Below are positions 45,377 through 52,545 of a stretch of DNA of 64,000 nucleotides, one piece after another. Below the pieces are notes generated by a model. That model was given only the letters and a program-made list of their open reading frames with translations. It had not been told where the DNA came from and made no database searches. The position numbers were made by a program, and so were the translations under genes. Positions within the stretch are counted from its first letter, which is position 1; the number at the start of each line of letters is the position of its first letter. This DNA is from Thermus sp. LT1-2-5 (GTDB lineage Bacteria > Deinococcota > Deinococci > Deinococcales > Thermaceae): assembly GCF_040363165.1 (NCBI RefSeq), contig NZ_BSRG01000004.1, positions 62,001 to 126,000 on the forward strand. Reading direction: 5' to 3'.

Positions 45377-46447
45377 GTGGAAGCGCGTTTTGCCGAGCTG
45401 TTGGCCGAGTACTGCCTCGAGGCGGGCCCAGGGGAGACCGTTTTGGTGGAGGCGGAAACCCCGGCCCTTCCCCTCCTTCCCCACCTGAAGCGGGCCCTGC
45501 TCCGGCGGGGGGCCTACCCCCTCTTCCGCCTCGCCTACCCTGGGGAGGGGCGGGACTTCCTCCTCCATGGGGGGGCATGGCTGGAGAGGGTCCCCGAGGT
45601 GGAATGGGCCCTTTACGAGAAGGCGGACAAGTTCCTTAAGGTCCTTTCCGCAGAAAACCCCTTGGAGATGGCCTCCTTGGACCCGGGGCTTGCCCTTAGG
45701 CACCAGCGGGCCTGGCGGCCCTTGCAGGAGATGCGGCTTGGCAAGCGTTGGACCCTCACCCTCTACCCCACCGTGGGCTACGCCGTGGGGGCGGGGATGG
45801 GCACGGGGGAGTTCCGGGCCTACCTCGAGGGGGCCCTTTTCCTGGACCGGGAGGACCCGGTGGCCGCCTGGCGGGACCTTTCCCGCTTCCAGGAGGGCTT
45901 GATCGCGCGGCTTTCCCAGGGGAAGGAGCTCCGCATCCTGGCCCCGGGCACGGACCTTTCCCTTTCCGTGGCGGGGAGGGTCTGGATCAACTCCGACGGG
46001 CGGCGGAACATGCCCTCGGGGGAGGTGTTCACGGGTCCGGTGGAGGATAGCGCCGAGGGCGAGGTGCGCTTCAACCTCCCGGCCTTCGTGGGGGGGCGGA
46101 GGGTGGAAGGGGTCTACCTCCGCTTTGCCCAGGGCGAGGTGGTGGAGGCCCGCGCCGAGGTGGGGGAGGACTACCTGCAAAGCGCCCTGGCCACGGACGA
46201 GGGGGCGAGGCGGCTTGGGGAGGTGGGCATCGGCACCAACTTCGGCCTCACCCGGCCCACGGGCCTCATCCTCCTGGACGAGAAGATGGGGGGCACGGTG
46301 CACCTGGCCTTGGGCCAAAGCTACCCGGAAACGGGCGGCAAGAACCGAAGCGCCCTCCACTGGGACCTGGTCCTTTCCCTGAGGGAGGGCCGGCTCCTTC
46401 TGGACGGCGAGCCCCTCCTGGCCGAGGGGCGCTTTGTGGGCCTCTAG
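45377..46447 (+). CDS. M29-family aminopeptidase (aminopeptidase T type)
   Basis: 356 residues. RNMPSGEVFTGPVEDSAEGEV near residue 212 gives the first metal-binding Glu; VGIGTNFGL near 282, LILLDEKMGGTVHLALGQSYPETGG near 296 and NRSALHWDLV near 326 carry the remaining Glu/His/Asp ligands and the catalytic Tyr. Metal-dependent N-terminal exopeptidase. It is about 40 residues shorter than aminopeptidase T at the N-terminal side. GTG start; overlaps the convergent ABC permease stop by 4 bp. Confidence 0.9.
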   Translation: MEARFAELLAEYCLEAGPGETVLVEAETPALPLLPHLKRALLRRGAYPLFRLAYPGEGRDFLLHGGAWLERVPEVEWALYEKADKFLKVLSAENPLEMASLDPGLALRHQRAWRPLQEMRLGKRWTLTLYPTVGYAVGAGMGTGEFRAYLEGALFLDREDPVAAWRDLSRFQEGLIARLSQGKELRILAPGTDLSLSVAGRVWINSDGRRNMPSGEVFTGPVEDSAEGEVRFNLPAFVGGRRVEGVYLRFAQGEVVEARAEVGEDYLQSALATDEGARRLGEVGIGTNFGLTRPTGLILLDEKMGGTVHLALGQSYPETGGKNRSALHWDLVLSLREGRLLLDGEPLLAEGRFVGL

Positions 46448-47214
46448 AGGTCTTTCCGTTCAAAGAGGAGGGCCGCCAGGAGGGCGAAGCCCAGGGTGTA
46501 GATGAAAAGGAGGGAAAGCCCAAGCCCCGCCGCCTGGGGTCGCAGGTGGAGGTCCAAATAGGTGGTGAGGAGGAAGGGCGTTAGGGCGGGAAAGGCCACC
46601 AGGAGGCGCATGAGGAGAAGGGTGGCCACCGCCGCCAGGGCGCTCGCCGTGGTGGAGAGGAAAAGGGTCCCGTAAAGAAGGGCCAAGGCGGCCAGGGGCA
46701 CGAGGACCGCCCCCGCCAGGAGGTGGGCCCGCAGAACTTCCCCCAGGGCCTCCCCTGGGGCCAGGAGCCCCGTGCCGGCGAAACCCCCTTCCCCCAGGCC
46801 CGTGCCGCCGAAGAAGGGGCCAAACCCGTGGGGCAGGCCCGCCAGAAGGCTTCCGAGGAAGCTTGCCGCCAGGAGGACGAAGGGGTAGAGGAGGGTGGCG
46901 AGGAGCTTACTCAGGAGGAGGAGGCTTCGGGGAAGGGGTCTTAGGAGCAAGGTCTTGAGCGTGCCCTGGGCCACCTCGCTCCCCAAGGACTCGCTGGCCG
47001 CCATGACCACCAGGAAGGGGAAGAGGAACTCCATGCCGGCGAGGAGGCTTAAAGACACCACCTGCCACCCCGAGGCCAGGACCAGGCCGTAGACCTCCTT
47101 AAGCCCGGGGGCTAGGGCCCAGAGGAAGGGGAGGAGGAAGGCGAACAAGAGCCCCAAGGCCACGGAACGCAACCGGAAGAGCTTGTAAACCTCAAAGAAG
47201 AAAAGCCTAAGCAT
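46444..47214 (-). CDS. ABC-2 type transporter permease
   Basis: 256 residues with six helices. The cytoplasmic SLGSEVAQGTLKTLLLRPLPRSLLLLSKLLATLLY segment (near residue 76-110) is the ABC-2 permease hallmark (here the NatB/bacitracin-permease branch). It overlaps its ATPase gene by 8 bp. Substrate unknown. Confidence 0.86.
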   Translation of the reverse strand: MLRLFFFEVYKLFRLRSVALGLLFAFLLPFLWALAPGLKEVYGLVLASGWQVVSLSLLAGMEFLFPFLVVMAASESLGSEVAQGTLKTLLLRPLPRSLLLLSKLLATLLYPFVLLAASFLGSLLAGLPHGFGPFFGGTGLGEGGFAGTGLLAPGEALGEVLRAHLLAGAVLVPLAALALLYGTLFLSTTASALAAVATLLLMRLLVAFPALTPFLLTTYLDLHLRPQAAGLGLSLLFIYTLGFALLAALLFERKDL

Positions 47215-48085
47215 GCTTCACCCGCTCCTGGTAGTAGCTCCTGAGATCGAAGCGTTCGGGATGGAGGGCCTTCACCCGGTATCCCTCCTCCAGGAGGGCT
47301 TTTAGCGCCGCTTCTGGGTTCCCCTCAAAGAGGATGGCACCCCCTTGGAGCCGCACCTGGGCCACCTGGGGGAGGGTCTTGAGGAGGGCTAAGGCCCCTT
47401 CCAGAGGGTGGGCCTCGAGGCGATAGACTTCCCGCCCGGAAAGCGCCACCTCGTCCAAAAGCCTTCCCCCGCCCAGGATCCCCACCTTATGGGCGTACTG
47501 GCCTACCTCCTGCAGGTGGTGGGTGGAGAGGAGGACCGCCACCCCTTCCCGGGAAAGCTCCTTTAGGAGGCCGTGGACGAGCTCCACCCCCTCCGGGTCC
47601 AAGCCGCTGGTGGGCTCGTCCAGGACCAAGACCTTGGGCCGGTGCAGGATGGCCGCCGCCAGGCCCAGGCGCTGCCTTTGCCCCAAGGAGTAGCTTCCCA
47701 CCTTCTGGTCCGCCACCGCCAACAGTTTCAGGCGGGCCAGCACCTCGCCGATGCGCCCTTCCTCCCTCACCCCGGCCAAATAGGCCTGCAGGCGGAGGTT
47801 TTCCCGCCCGGTGAGGTAGGGGTAGAAGGCGGCGGGCGCCTCCACCACCGCCCCCAGGTGGCGCCGGGCAGCAGGATTCTTGTGCACGTCCTCCCCCAGG
47901 AGGAGGGCCCTTCCTTCCGTGGGGAAGGCCAGGCCCGTCACCAGGCGGATCAGGGTGGTCTTGCCCGAGCCGTTGGGGCCGGCCAGGGCGTAGACCTCCC
48001 CCGGGGCCACCGTCAGGCTCACCCTTTCCAAGACGGGCTTGCGGCCATACCGCTTGCCCACGCCCTCTAGCCTCAGGGCTTCCAT
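47207..48085 (-). CDS. ABC transporter ATP-binding protein (bacitracin-exporter type)
   Basis: 292 residues. Walker A LAGPNGSGKTTLIRLV near residue 36; signature SLGQRQRLGLAAAIL near 130; Walker B VLVLDEPTSGLD near 150; switch His in LLSTHHLQEV near 186. The YSLGQRQRLG variant is typical of BcrA-like ATPases. The ATG at 48085 is preferred to a TTG at 48103 because TAGTAT lies 7 nt upstream. The promoter overlaps the divergent SRP RNA promoter. Confidence 0.9.
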   Translation of the reverse strand: MEALRLEGVGKRYGRKPVLERVSLTVAPGEVYALAGPNGSGKTTLIRLVTGLAFPTEGRALLLGEDVHKNPAARRHLGAVVEAPAAFYPYLTGRENLRLQAYLAGVREEGRIGEVLARLKLLAVADQKVGSYSLGQRQRLGLAAAILHRPKVLVLDEPTSGLDPEGVELVHGLLKELSREGVAVLLSTHHLQEVGQYAHKVGILGGGRLLDEVALSGREVYRLEAHPLEGALALLKTLPQVAQVRLQGGAILFEGNPEAALKALLEEGYRVKALHPERFDLRSYYQERVKHA

Positions 48086-48091
48086 GGGTGC

Positions 48092-48097
48092 TATACT
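48092..48097 (+). promoter_or_regulatory. -10 box (TATACT) of SRP RNA gene
   Basis: TATACT with 6 nt to the predicted RNA 5' end at 48104; the -35 is weak. Confidence 0.6.
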
Positions 48098-48098
48098 A
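48093..48098 (-). promoter_or_regulatory. Leaderless -10 box (TAGTAT) for ABC ATPase gene
   Basis: TAGTAT on the minus strand 7 nt from the ATG at 48085, overlapping the SRP RNA -10 box by 5 bp. Confidence 0.5.
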
Positions 48099-48103
48099 CT
48101 CAA

Positions 48104-48203
48104 GCCCCCGGTCCAGCGCGGCGGGCCGGGCGTGAACCGGGTCAGGTCCGGAAGGAAGCAGCCCTAAGCGCCCAGGTCCGGGCGCCGCTGGGTAGCCGGG
48201 GGC
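48104..48203 (+). ncRNA. ffs: Signal recognition particle RNA (4.5S type)
   Basis: 100 nt. The ends GCCCCCGG/CCGGGGGC pair. The apical part, GGTCAGGTCCGGAAGGAAGCAGCC (48146-48169), contains the GGAA tetraloop, the CAGG asymmetric loop strand and the AGCAG symmetric loop strand that bind Ffh. It is the small bacterial form without an Alu domain. Escorts Ffh to signal sequences for membrane targeting. Confidence 0.95.
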
Positions 48204-48206
48204 GGC

Positions 48207-48227
48207 TTATCCACAGGGTTATCCACA
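48207..48227 (+). other. Two perfect DnaA boxes
   Basis: TTATCCACA at 48207-48215 and again at 48219-48227, same orientation, 3 bp apart, immediately after the SRP RNA. Both match the DnaA consensus exactly. There is no dnaA, dnaN or AT-rich unwinding element nearby, so this is not the origin; a regulatory or DnaA-titration site is possible. Confidence 0.7.
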
Positions 48228-48266
48228 AGTCCTCAACGCCCTTGGCTATGGGTTTGGTCGTCCTTT

Positions 48267-48289
48267 GCGCCCTCCAGAAGGGCGCTTTT
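48267..48289 (+). terminator. Terminator downstream of SRP RNA
   Basis: GCGCCCT/AGGGCGC 7-bp stem, 5-nt loop, then TTTTGTT. It is oriented for the plus strand, so the primary SRP transcript probably extends through the DnaA boxes and is processed. Confidence 0.75.
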
Positions 48290-48291
48290 GT

Positions 48292-49494
48292 TCATCCCTT
48301 GCGTTTGGGGCCGGTCCGCGCTACCCCCTTTTCCACAAGGGCGAAGACCTCTTCCGGGGTGTACCCCGCTTCCAGGAGAATGGCCTCCGTGTGCTCTCCC
48401 AAAAGGGGCGGGGGCGTGGAGGGCCTGGCGGGGGTGCGGGAGAGGAAGCGCAAGGGGTTGGCCAGGGTAGGAAGCCTTCCCACGAGGGGGTGGTCCAGGG
48501 TCCAGACCGCTTCCCGCACCCAGGCCTGGGGGTCCTGGAAGGCTTCGGCCAGATCGTTCACCGGGGCGGCGGGGACCCCCGCTGCTCTGAGCTGCTCCAG
48601 CCAGTAGGCCCGGGGGCGGGTGCGGAGCCTTTGGGCGATGGCCCTTTCCACCTCCTCCCGCTCCTCCACCCGGCTTGGGTTGGTGGGGAAGCGCGCCGCC
48701 AACTGGGGAAGCCCCAGGACCTGGCAAAGCCTTTGGAACTGCTCGTCGTTTCCCACGGCGAGCACAAGCCAGCCGTCCTCCGCCGGGAAGGCCCCGTAGG
48801 GGACGATCTGGGCGTGGGCGTTGCCGAGCCTGCCAGGGGGTCTTCCCGTGAGGAGGTAGCTTTCCCCGAGGTTCGCCAGGGCGAAGAGGCCCACGTCAAA
48901 GAGGGAGAGGTCGATGTGCTGGCCCAGGCCGCTTCGCTCCCTCTCCCAAAGGGCGGCGAGCACGGCCACCGCTCCCATCATCCCCGTCATCACGTCAATC
49001 CAGGCCACCCCCACCTTCATGGGGGGGCCTTGGGGCTCCCCGGTGACGGACATGATGCCGGTGTAGCCCTGGAGGGCGGCGTCGTAGCCGGGTTCCTTGG
49101 CCCGGGGCCCGGTGTGGCCGAAACCGGTGAGGGAGAGGTAGACGAGCCTGGGGTTCAGGGCCTTGAGGCTTTCGTAGTCTAGGCCGTAGCGGGCGAGGTC
49201 CCCTGTCTTGAAGTTTTCCACCAGCACATCCGCCCGCCTGGCCAGGCGCCGCACCGCCTCCTGGCCTTCCCCTTGCTTGAGGTCCAGGGCCACGCTCTTC
49301 TTGCCCCGGTTCACGGAGAGGAAGTAGGCGCTTTCCCCCTCAGCGAAGGGGGGGCCCCAGCTGCGGGTCTCGTCCCCCCAGGGGGGTTCCACCTTGATGA
49401 CCTCCGCCCCCAGATCGGCCAGGATCATGGTGCAAAGCGGCCCCGCCAGCACGCGGGAGAGGTCCAGCACCCTAACGCCGGAAAGCGGCCCCAT
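48292..49494 (-). CDS. CaiB/BaiF-type (family III) CoA transferase
   Basis: 400 residues. LSGVRVLDLSRVLAGPLCTMILADLGAEVIKVEPP opens the family; the catalytic Asp lies in AKEPGYDAALQGYTGIM near residue 165; GQHIDLSLFDVGL and VPAAPVNDLAEAF follow. It moves CoA between organic acids (for example formyl, carnitinyl or succinyl donors); the substrate cannot be inferred and no acyl-CoA genes adjoin. The ATG at 49494 is chosen because TAGGAT lies 7 nt upstream and a longer frame would cross it. Confidence 0.9.
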   Translation of the reverse strand: MGPLSGVRVLDLSRVLAGPLCTMILADLGAEVIKVEPPWGDETRSWGPPFAEGESAYFLSVNRGKKSVALDLKQGEGQEAVRRLARRADVLVENFKTGDLARYGLDYESLKALNPRLVYLSLTGFGHTGPRAKEPGYDAALQGYTGIMSVTGEPQGPPMKVGVAWIDVMTGMMGAVAVLAALWERERSGLGQHIDLSLFDVGLFALANLGESYLLTGRPPGRLGNAHAQIVPYGAFPAEDGWLVLAVGNDEQFQRLCQVLGLPQLAARFPTNPSRVEEREEVERAIAQRLRTRPRAYWLEQLRAAGVPAAPVNDLAEAFQDPQAWVREAVWTLDHPLVGRLPTLANPLRFLSRTPARPSTPPPLLGEHTEAILLEAGYTPEEVFALVEKGVARTGPKRKG

Positions 49495-49501
49495 GGCGGC
49501 T

Positions 49502-49507
49502 ATCCTA
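49502..49507 (-). promoter_or_regulatory. Leaderless -10 box (TAGGAT) for CoA-transferase gene
   Basis: TAGGAT on the minus strand, 7 nt from the ATG at 49494. Confidence 0.5.
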
Positions 49508-49513
49508 ACCCGG

Positions 49514-49519
49514 TATAGT
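49514..49519 (+). promoter_or_regulatory. Leaderless -10 box (TATAGT) for sugar-permease gene
   Basis: TATAGT exactly 6 nt before the GTG at 49526; only 31 bp separate the two divergent starts. Confidence 0.5.
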
Positions 49520-49525
49520 GAGAGC

Positions 49526-50311
49526 GTGGGCCGCTTCCTCAGGCACCTCTTCGTTTTTGCCGTGCTCCTTTTCATCGCCCTGCCCTTCCTCTGGATGGCC
49601 TACGCCGCCTTCATGCCCAAGGAGGCGGTGTACTCGGGGGAGCTTTTCTCCCGGGTGGGCTTCAGCCTGGAAAACGTCCGCGCCCTGGCCAAGGAGGGTT
49701 TCTGGGACCGGCTTCTCTTCTCCCTGGGCCTTTCTTCGGGCGTGGTGGCCCTGCAACTCCTCACCGCCCTTTTGGCCGCTTACGCCCTCCGGGCGGGGCT
49801 TGGGCTTTTGCCCTTTTACCTTTTCCTCATGGCGGTGCCAGCGGAGCTCCTTCTGGTCCCCCTGTACGGCGTCCTCCAGGGGCTTGGCCTCCTGGACACC
49901 CTTTTTGCCCTGGTCCTTCCCTTCGCCGCTAGTCCTTTTGTCATCTACCTGGTCTACCAGGCCATGCGGGGGGTGCCGGAGGAGCTTTTGGAGGCGGCCA
50001 GGCTGGATGGGGCCGGGCACCGGGTGCTCCTCTTCCACATCCTCTTCCCCTTGGCCCGGCCCACCTTGGTGGCGGCGGGGGTGCTCGCCTTCGCCGCCCA
50101 CTGGAACCTGGTCCTTTACCCCAGGGTGGTGGTTTCCGACCCCAGGCTTTGGACCCTCCAGACCTGGCTCACGGACCTACAACGCAAGTACCCCACGGAC
50201 TGGGGCCTCCTCTCGGCGGCGGCGCTTTTGAGCGTCCTGCCCATCGCCCTCCTCTACCTCCTCTTTGAGCGGCGGGTGGTGGCCACCTTTGAGGAGGGGC
50301 TGAAGGGCTGA
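49526..50311 (+). CDS. Carbohydrate ABC transporter permease, MalG type
   Basis: 261 residues, six helices. The EAA loop EELLEAARLDGAGHRVLLFHILFPLARPTLVAAG near residue 150 is the MalG/CUT1 signature. The GTG at 49526 is chosen from the TATAGT box 6 nt upstream; a longer frame would run back through the CoA-transferase start. It is an orphan: no second permease, binding protein or ATPase adjoins, so it must pair with subunits encoded elsewhere or be a relic. Confidence 0.85.
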   Translation: MGRFLRHLFVFAVLLFIALPFLWMAYAAFMPKEAVYSGELFSRVGFSLENVRALAKEGFWDRLLFSLGLSSGVVALQLLTALLAAYALRAGLGLLPFYLFLMAVPAELLLVPLYGVLQGLGLLDTLFALVLPFAASPFVIYLVYQAMRGVPEELLEAARLDGAGHRVLLFHILFPLARPTLVAAGVLAFAAHWNLVLYPRVVVSDPRLWTLQTWLTDLQRKYPTDWGLLSAAALLSVLPIALLYLLFERRVVATFEEGLKG

Positions 50312-50324
50312 GGGGCCTTTGGGA

Positions 50325-51587
50325 CTAGCTCTTCCCTCGCCTTTGGCCTGCGCTTTCAAAGCGGGCCCTGAGGGCCTTTAGCCGCTCCCGCACCCGTTCT
50401 TCCCAACCCTCCCCCGTGGCCTCAAAGAGAAGGAGGTCCTCGAGGCCCTCGGGCAGGTAGCGCTGGGCGAAGCTCCCCTCCGGGTTCTCGTGGTAGTAGG
50501 CGTACCCCCGGCCGTGGCCCTGGGACCGGGCCAAGGCGGTGGGGGCGTTCCTCAGGTTTAGGGGCACGGGGGCTTGGGGGTGGGCCTGCACCGCCGCCTC
50601 TGCCCGTTGCCAGGCGGTATAGAGGCTATTGGACTTGGGGGCCAGGGCCAGGTAGACCGCCGCCTCCACCAAGGCGAGCTCCCCTTCTGGGCTTCCCAAG
50701 GCCTCGTAGGCCTCTAGGGCCGCCACCGCCAGGCGAAGGGCCAAGGGATCGGCTAGGCCCACGTCCTCCACCGCCACCCGGATGAGGCGACGGGCCACGT
50801 AGCGGGGGTCTGCGCCCCCTTTTAGGAGCCTTGCCAGGTAGTAGAGGGCGGCGTCCACGTGGCAACCCCTAAGGCTTTTGTGCAGGGCGGAGGTGAGGTC
50901 GTAGAAGTGGTCCCCTTGGCGGTCCATGGCGAAGCGCTCCGCCCCCAGGGCCTCCCGCACGCTTTCCTGGCTCACCTCGCCGAAGGCGGCGGCGAGCTCT
51001 AAGGTGTTCAGGGCGAAGCGGGCGTCCCCCCCTGCCGCCTGGGCCAGGAGCCTTAAGGCCGCTTCCTCGAAAGGGGTGCCGGGGAGGCCCCGGGGGTCGG
51101 TGAGGGCCCGCTTCAGGAGGGTGAGGAGGTCCTCCTCGGAAAGGGGGCGCACGGGGAGGAGGCGGAGGCGGGAGCGCAGGGCGGGGGTGAGGAAGAAGGC
51201 GGGGTTTTCCGCCGTGGCCCCGATGAGGGTGAGGAGGCCGGACTCCAGATGGGGGAGGAAGGCGTCCTGCTGGGCCTTGTTGAAGCGGTGGATTTCATCC
51301 AAAAAAAGCAGGAGCCCCCCTTCTTCCCGCGCCCGTTCCAAAGCCCGCCGCACCTCTTTAAGCCCCGCCTCCACCGCGGAGAGCCGGAGAAAGGGCTGGC
51401 CCGTCCCCTCCGCCAGGAGGCGGGCCAAGGTGGTCTTACCCGTGCCTGGGGGGCCGAAGAGGACCATGGAGCTTAGGCGCTTTTCCGCCAGCATACGCCG
51501 CAAAAGGCCCCGCTCCCCCGTGAGGTGGGGCTGGCCCAAGACCTCCTCCAGGCTCCTCGGCCTGAGGCGCTCCGCCAAAGGCTCCAC
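50325..51587 (-). CDS. rarA: Replication-associated AAA+ ATPase
   Basis: 420 residues. [16 protein letters not shown] at the N-terminus, Walker [18 protein letters not shown] near residue 45, Walker [24 protein letters not shown] near 95, TENPAF sensor 1 near 131, and the C-terminal [21 protein letters not shown] and LRNAPT regions are those of RarA/MgsA/WRNIP1. It acts at stalled replication forks. GTG start with TACCAT 6 nt upstream. Confidence 0.93.
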   Translation of the reverse strand: MEPLAERLRPRSLEEVLGQPHLTGERGLLRRMLAEKRLSSMVLFGPPGTGKTTLARLLAEGTGQPFLRLSAVEAGLKEVRRALERAREEGGLLLFLDEIHRFNKAQQDAFLPHLESGLLTLIGATAENPAFFLTPALRSRLRLLPVRPLSEEDLLTLLKRALTDPRGLPGTPFEEAALRLLAQAAGGDARFALNTLELAAAFGEVSQESVREALGAERFAMDRQGDHFYDLTSALHKSLRGCHVDAALYYLARLLKGGADPRYVARRLIRVAVEDVGLADPLALRLAVAALEAYEALGSPEGELALVEAAVYLALAPKSNSLYTAWQRAEAAVQAHPQAPVPLNLRNAPTALARSQGHGRGYAYYHENPEGSFAQRYLPEGLEDLLLFEATGEGWEERVRERLKALRARFESAGQRRGKS

Positions 51588-51593
51588 CCTTCC

Positions 51594-51599
51594 ATGGTA
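51594..51599 (-). promoter_or_regulatory. Leaderless -10 box (TACCAT) for rarA
   Basis: TACCAT on the minus strand exactly 6 nt from the GTG at 51587. Confidence 0.4.
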
Positions 51600-51640
51600 A
51601 GGCGGGGGTAAGGGGGTGTGTGGTAGCCTTGGAAAGAAAC

Positions 51641-52321
51641 ATGCGCTGGCTTTTTTTGCTCCCTTGGCTTCTCTTCCTCCTGGGCCTTCTGCCCCTCCAG
51701 GGGGAGCTCTTGGGCCAGGTGGATAGGGGCTTGGGGCTTTTCCTGGCGGGGCTCCTTTTGGCGGCGGTGGCGAGCCTTTACTCCCGCTTCCCCGTGGGTT
51801 TCCGGGTGCAGTTCGCCTGGGTGCTGGGGTTGGGGCTCTTGGCCTTCCAGCTGGCCTGGGAAAGCGCCTTGGCCTTCACCGGGCAGGAGGGGTCGGCCTA
51901 CACCGCCTTGGCGGGGGTCTTGGGGGCTATGGCCTTGGGGGTGGCCTTCTTCCTGGGCACGGGGCGGGAGGCCCCTTTGCTGCCCGCCTTAGAGGGGGTG
52001 GGGACGCGGGAGGACCTCCGGCGCCTGGCCGGGGCCTTGGAAGGGCTCGCCTTGCGGCGGGAGCTGGTTCTGGTCTACTTCTCGGCCCCCCTGCCCTCTG
52101 AGCGCTTGGTGCGGGAGCTTCGCCGGGGGGATTTGGCCTTCCGCCTGGAAGGGGGGTATCTGTTGGTGCTCCAGGGAGGCCGCCCCGAGGACGCCGCAGG
52201 GCTTCTCAAGCGGCTTCGGGAGCGGTTTCCCCTGGCCGCCTACGCCGTGGAGCGCTGGCGGGGAGGGAGCCTGGAGCGGGTTCTGGCCCGCCTCGAGGCG
52301 GAAAGCCTCCTGCAAACCTAG
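51641..52321 (+). CDS. Membrane protein with degenerate GGDEF-like cytoplasmic domain
   Basis: 226 residues. Four hydrophobic segments (about 3-21, 32-48, 57-76, 86-103) are followed by a cytoplasmic domain from about 118. There, [16 protein letters not shown] and [20 protein letters not shown] mimic the spacing of a GGDEF domain (R..GD...R.GGDEF.vll), but the GGDEF signature itself reads EGGYL, so nucleotide cyclisation is not expected. The assignment is my pattern reading, not a confirmed family. The ATG at 51641 is chosen because GGAAAG lies 5 nt upstream. Confidence 0.55.
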   Translation: MRWLFLLPWLLFLLGLLPLQGELLGQVDRGLGLFLAGLLLAAVASLYSRFPVGFRVQFAWVLGLGLLAFQLAWESALAFTGQEGSAYTALAGVLGAMALGVAFFLGTGREAPLLPALEGVGTREDLRRLAGALEGLALRRELVLVYFSAPLPSERLVRELRRGDLAFRLEGGYLLVLQGGRPEDAAGLLKRLRERFPLAAYAVERWRGGSLERVLARLEAESLLQT

Positions 52322-52349
52322 CGGTGTAGCCTTCTTCCCCCTACACCGC
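52321..52349 (+). repeat. Inverted repeat after membrane-protein gene
   Basis: GCGGTGTAG/CTACACCGC, 9-bp stem with an 11-nt pyrimidine loop. No U-tract. A 14-bp perfect palindrome GCAAGGCGCCTTGC follows at 52378-52391, a possible operator for the small gene downstream. Confidence 0.5.
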
Positions 52350-52429
52350 TTGCGGGTGTACGGGTTTTGCCTTTAGCGCAAGGCGCCTTGCCCGCTTGGG
52401 GGCTACCTTGGAGGCTAAGGAGGTCAGCC

Positions 52430-52504
52430 ATGGAGCAGGCCAAGGAGATCAGCCAAGCGTGGCAGGAGGCGTTGGAAACCTACGGGGAGCGGGAGGAAGA
52501 GTGA
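52430..52504 (+). CDS. Hypothetical 24-residue small protein
   Basis: ATG with a full ribosome site (AAGGAGGT, 6 nt upstream) and a canonical intrinsic terminator 14 bp after the stop, so it forms a complete small transcription unit. The product starts MEQAKEISQAWQEAL and ends with a Glu/Arg-rich tail; it should form one amphipathic helix. No family is recognised. Upstream signals include a perfect 14-bp palindrome. It could be a small regulatory protein or the coding part of a dual-function RNA. Confidence 0.55.
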   Translation: MEQAKEISQAWQEALETYGEREEE

Positions 52505-52518
52505 GGCTTCAAGCGGCG

Positions 52519-52545
52519 GAGGGGGCCTTCGCCCCCTCTTTGTTT
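52519..52545 (+). terminator. Terminator of the 24-codon gene
   Basis: GAGGGGGC/GCCCCCTC 8-bp stem, CTTC loop, TTTGTTT tail; plus-strand orientation, overlapping the typA stop by 2 bp. Confidence 0.85.

Noticed and set aside
48207-48227. Chromosomal origin oriC
   Set aside because: Two DnaA boxes only, no A+T-rich unwinding region, and dnaA/dnaN are absent; Thermus origins carry many boxes next to dnaA.
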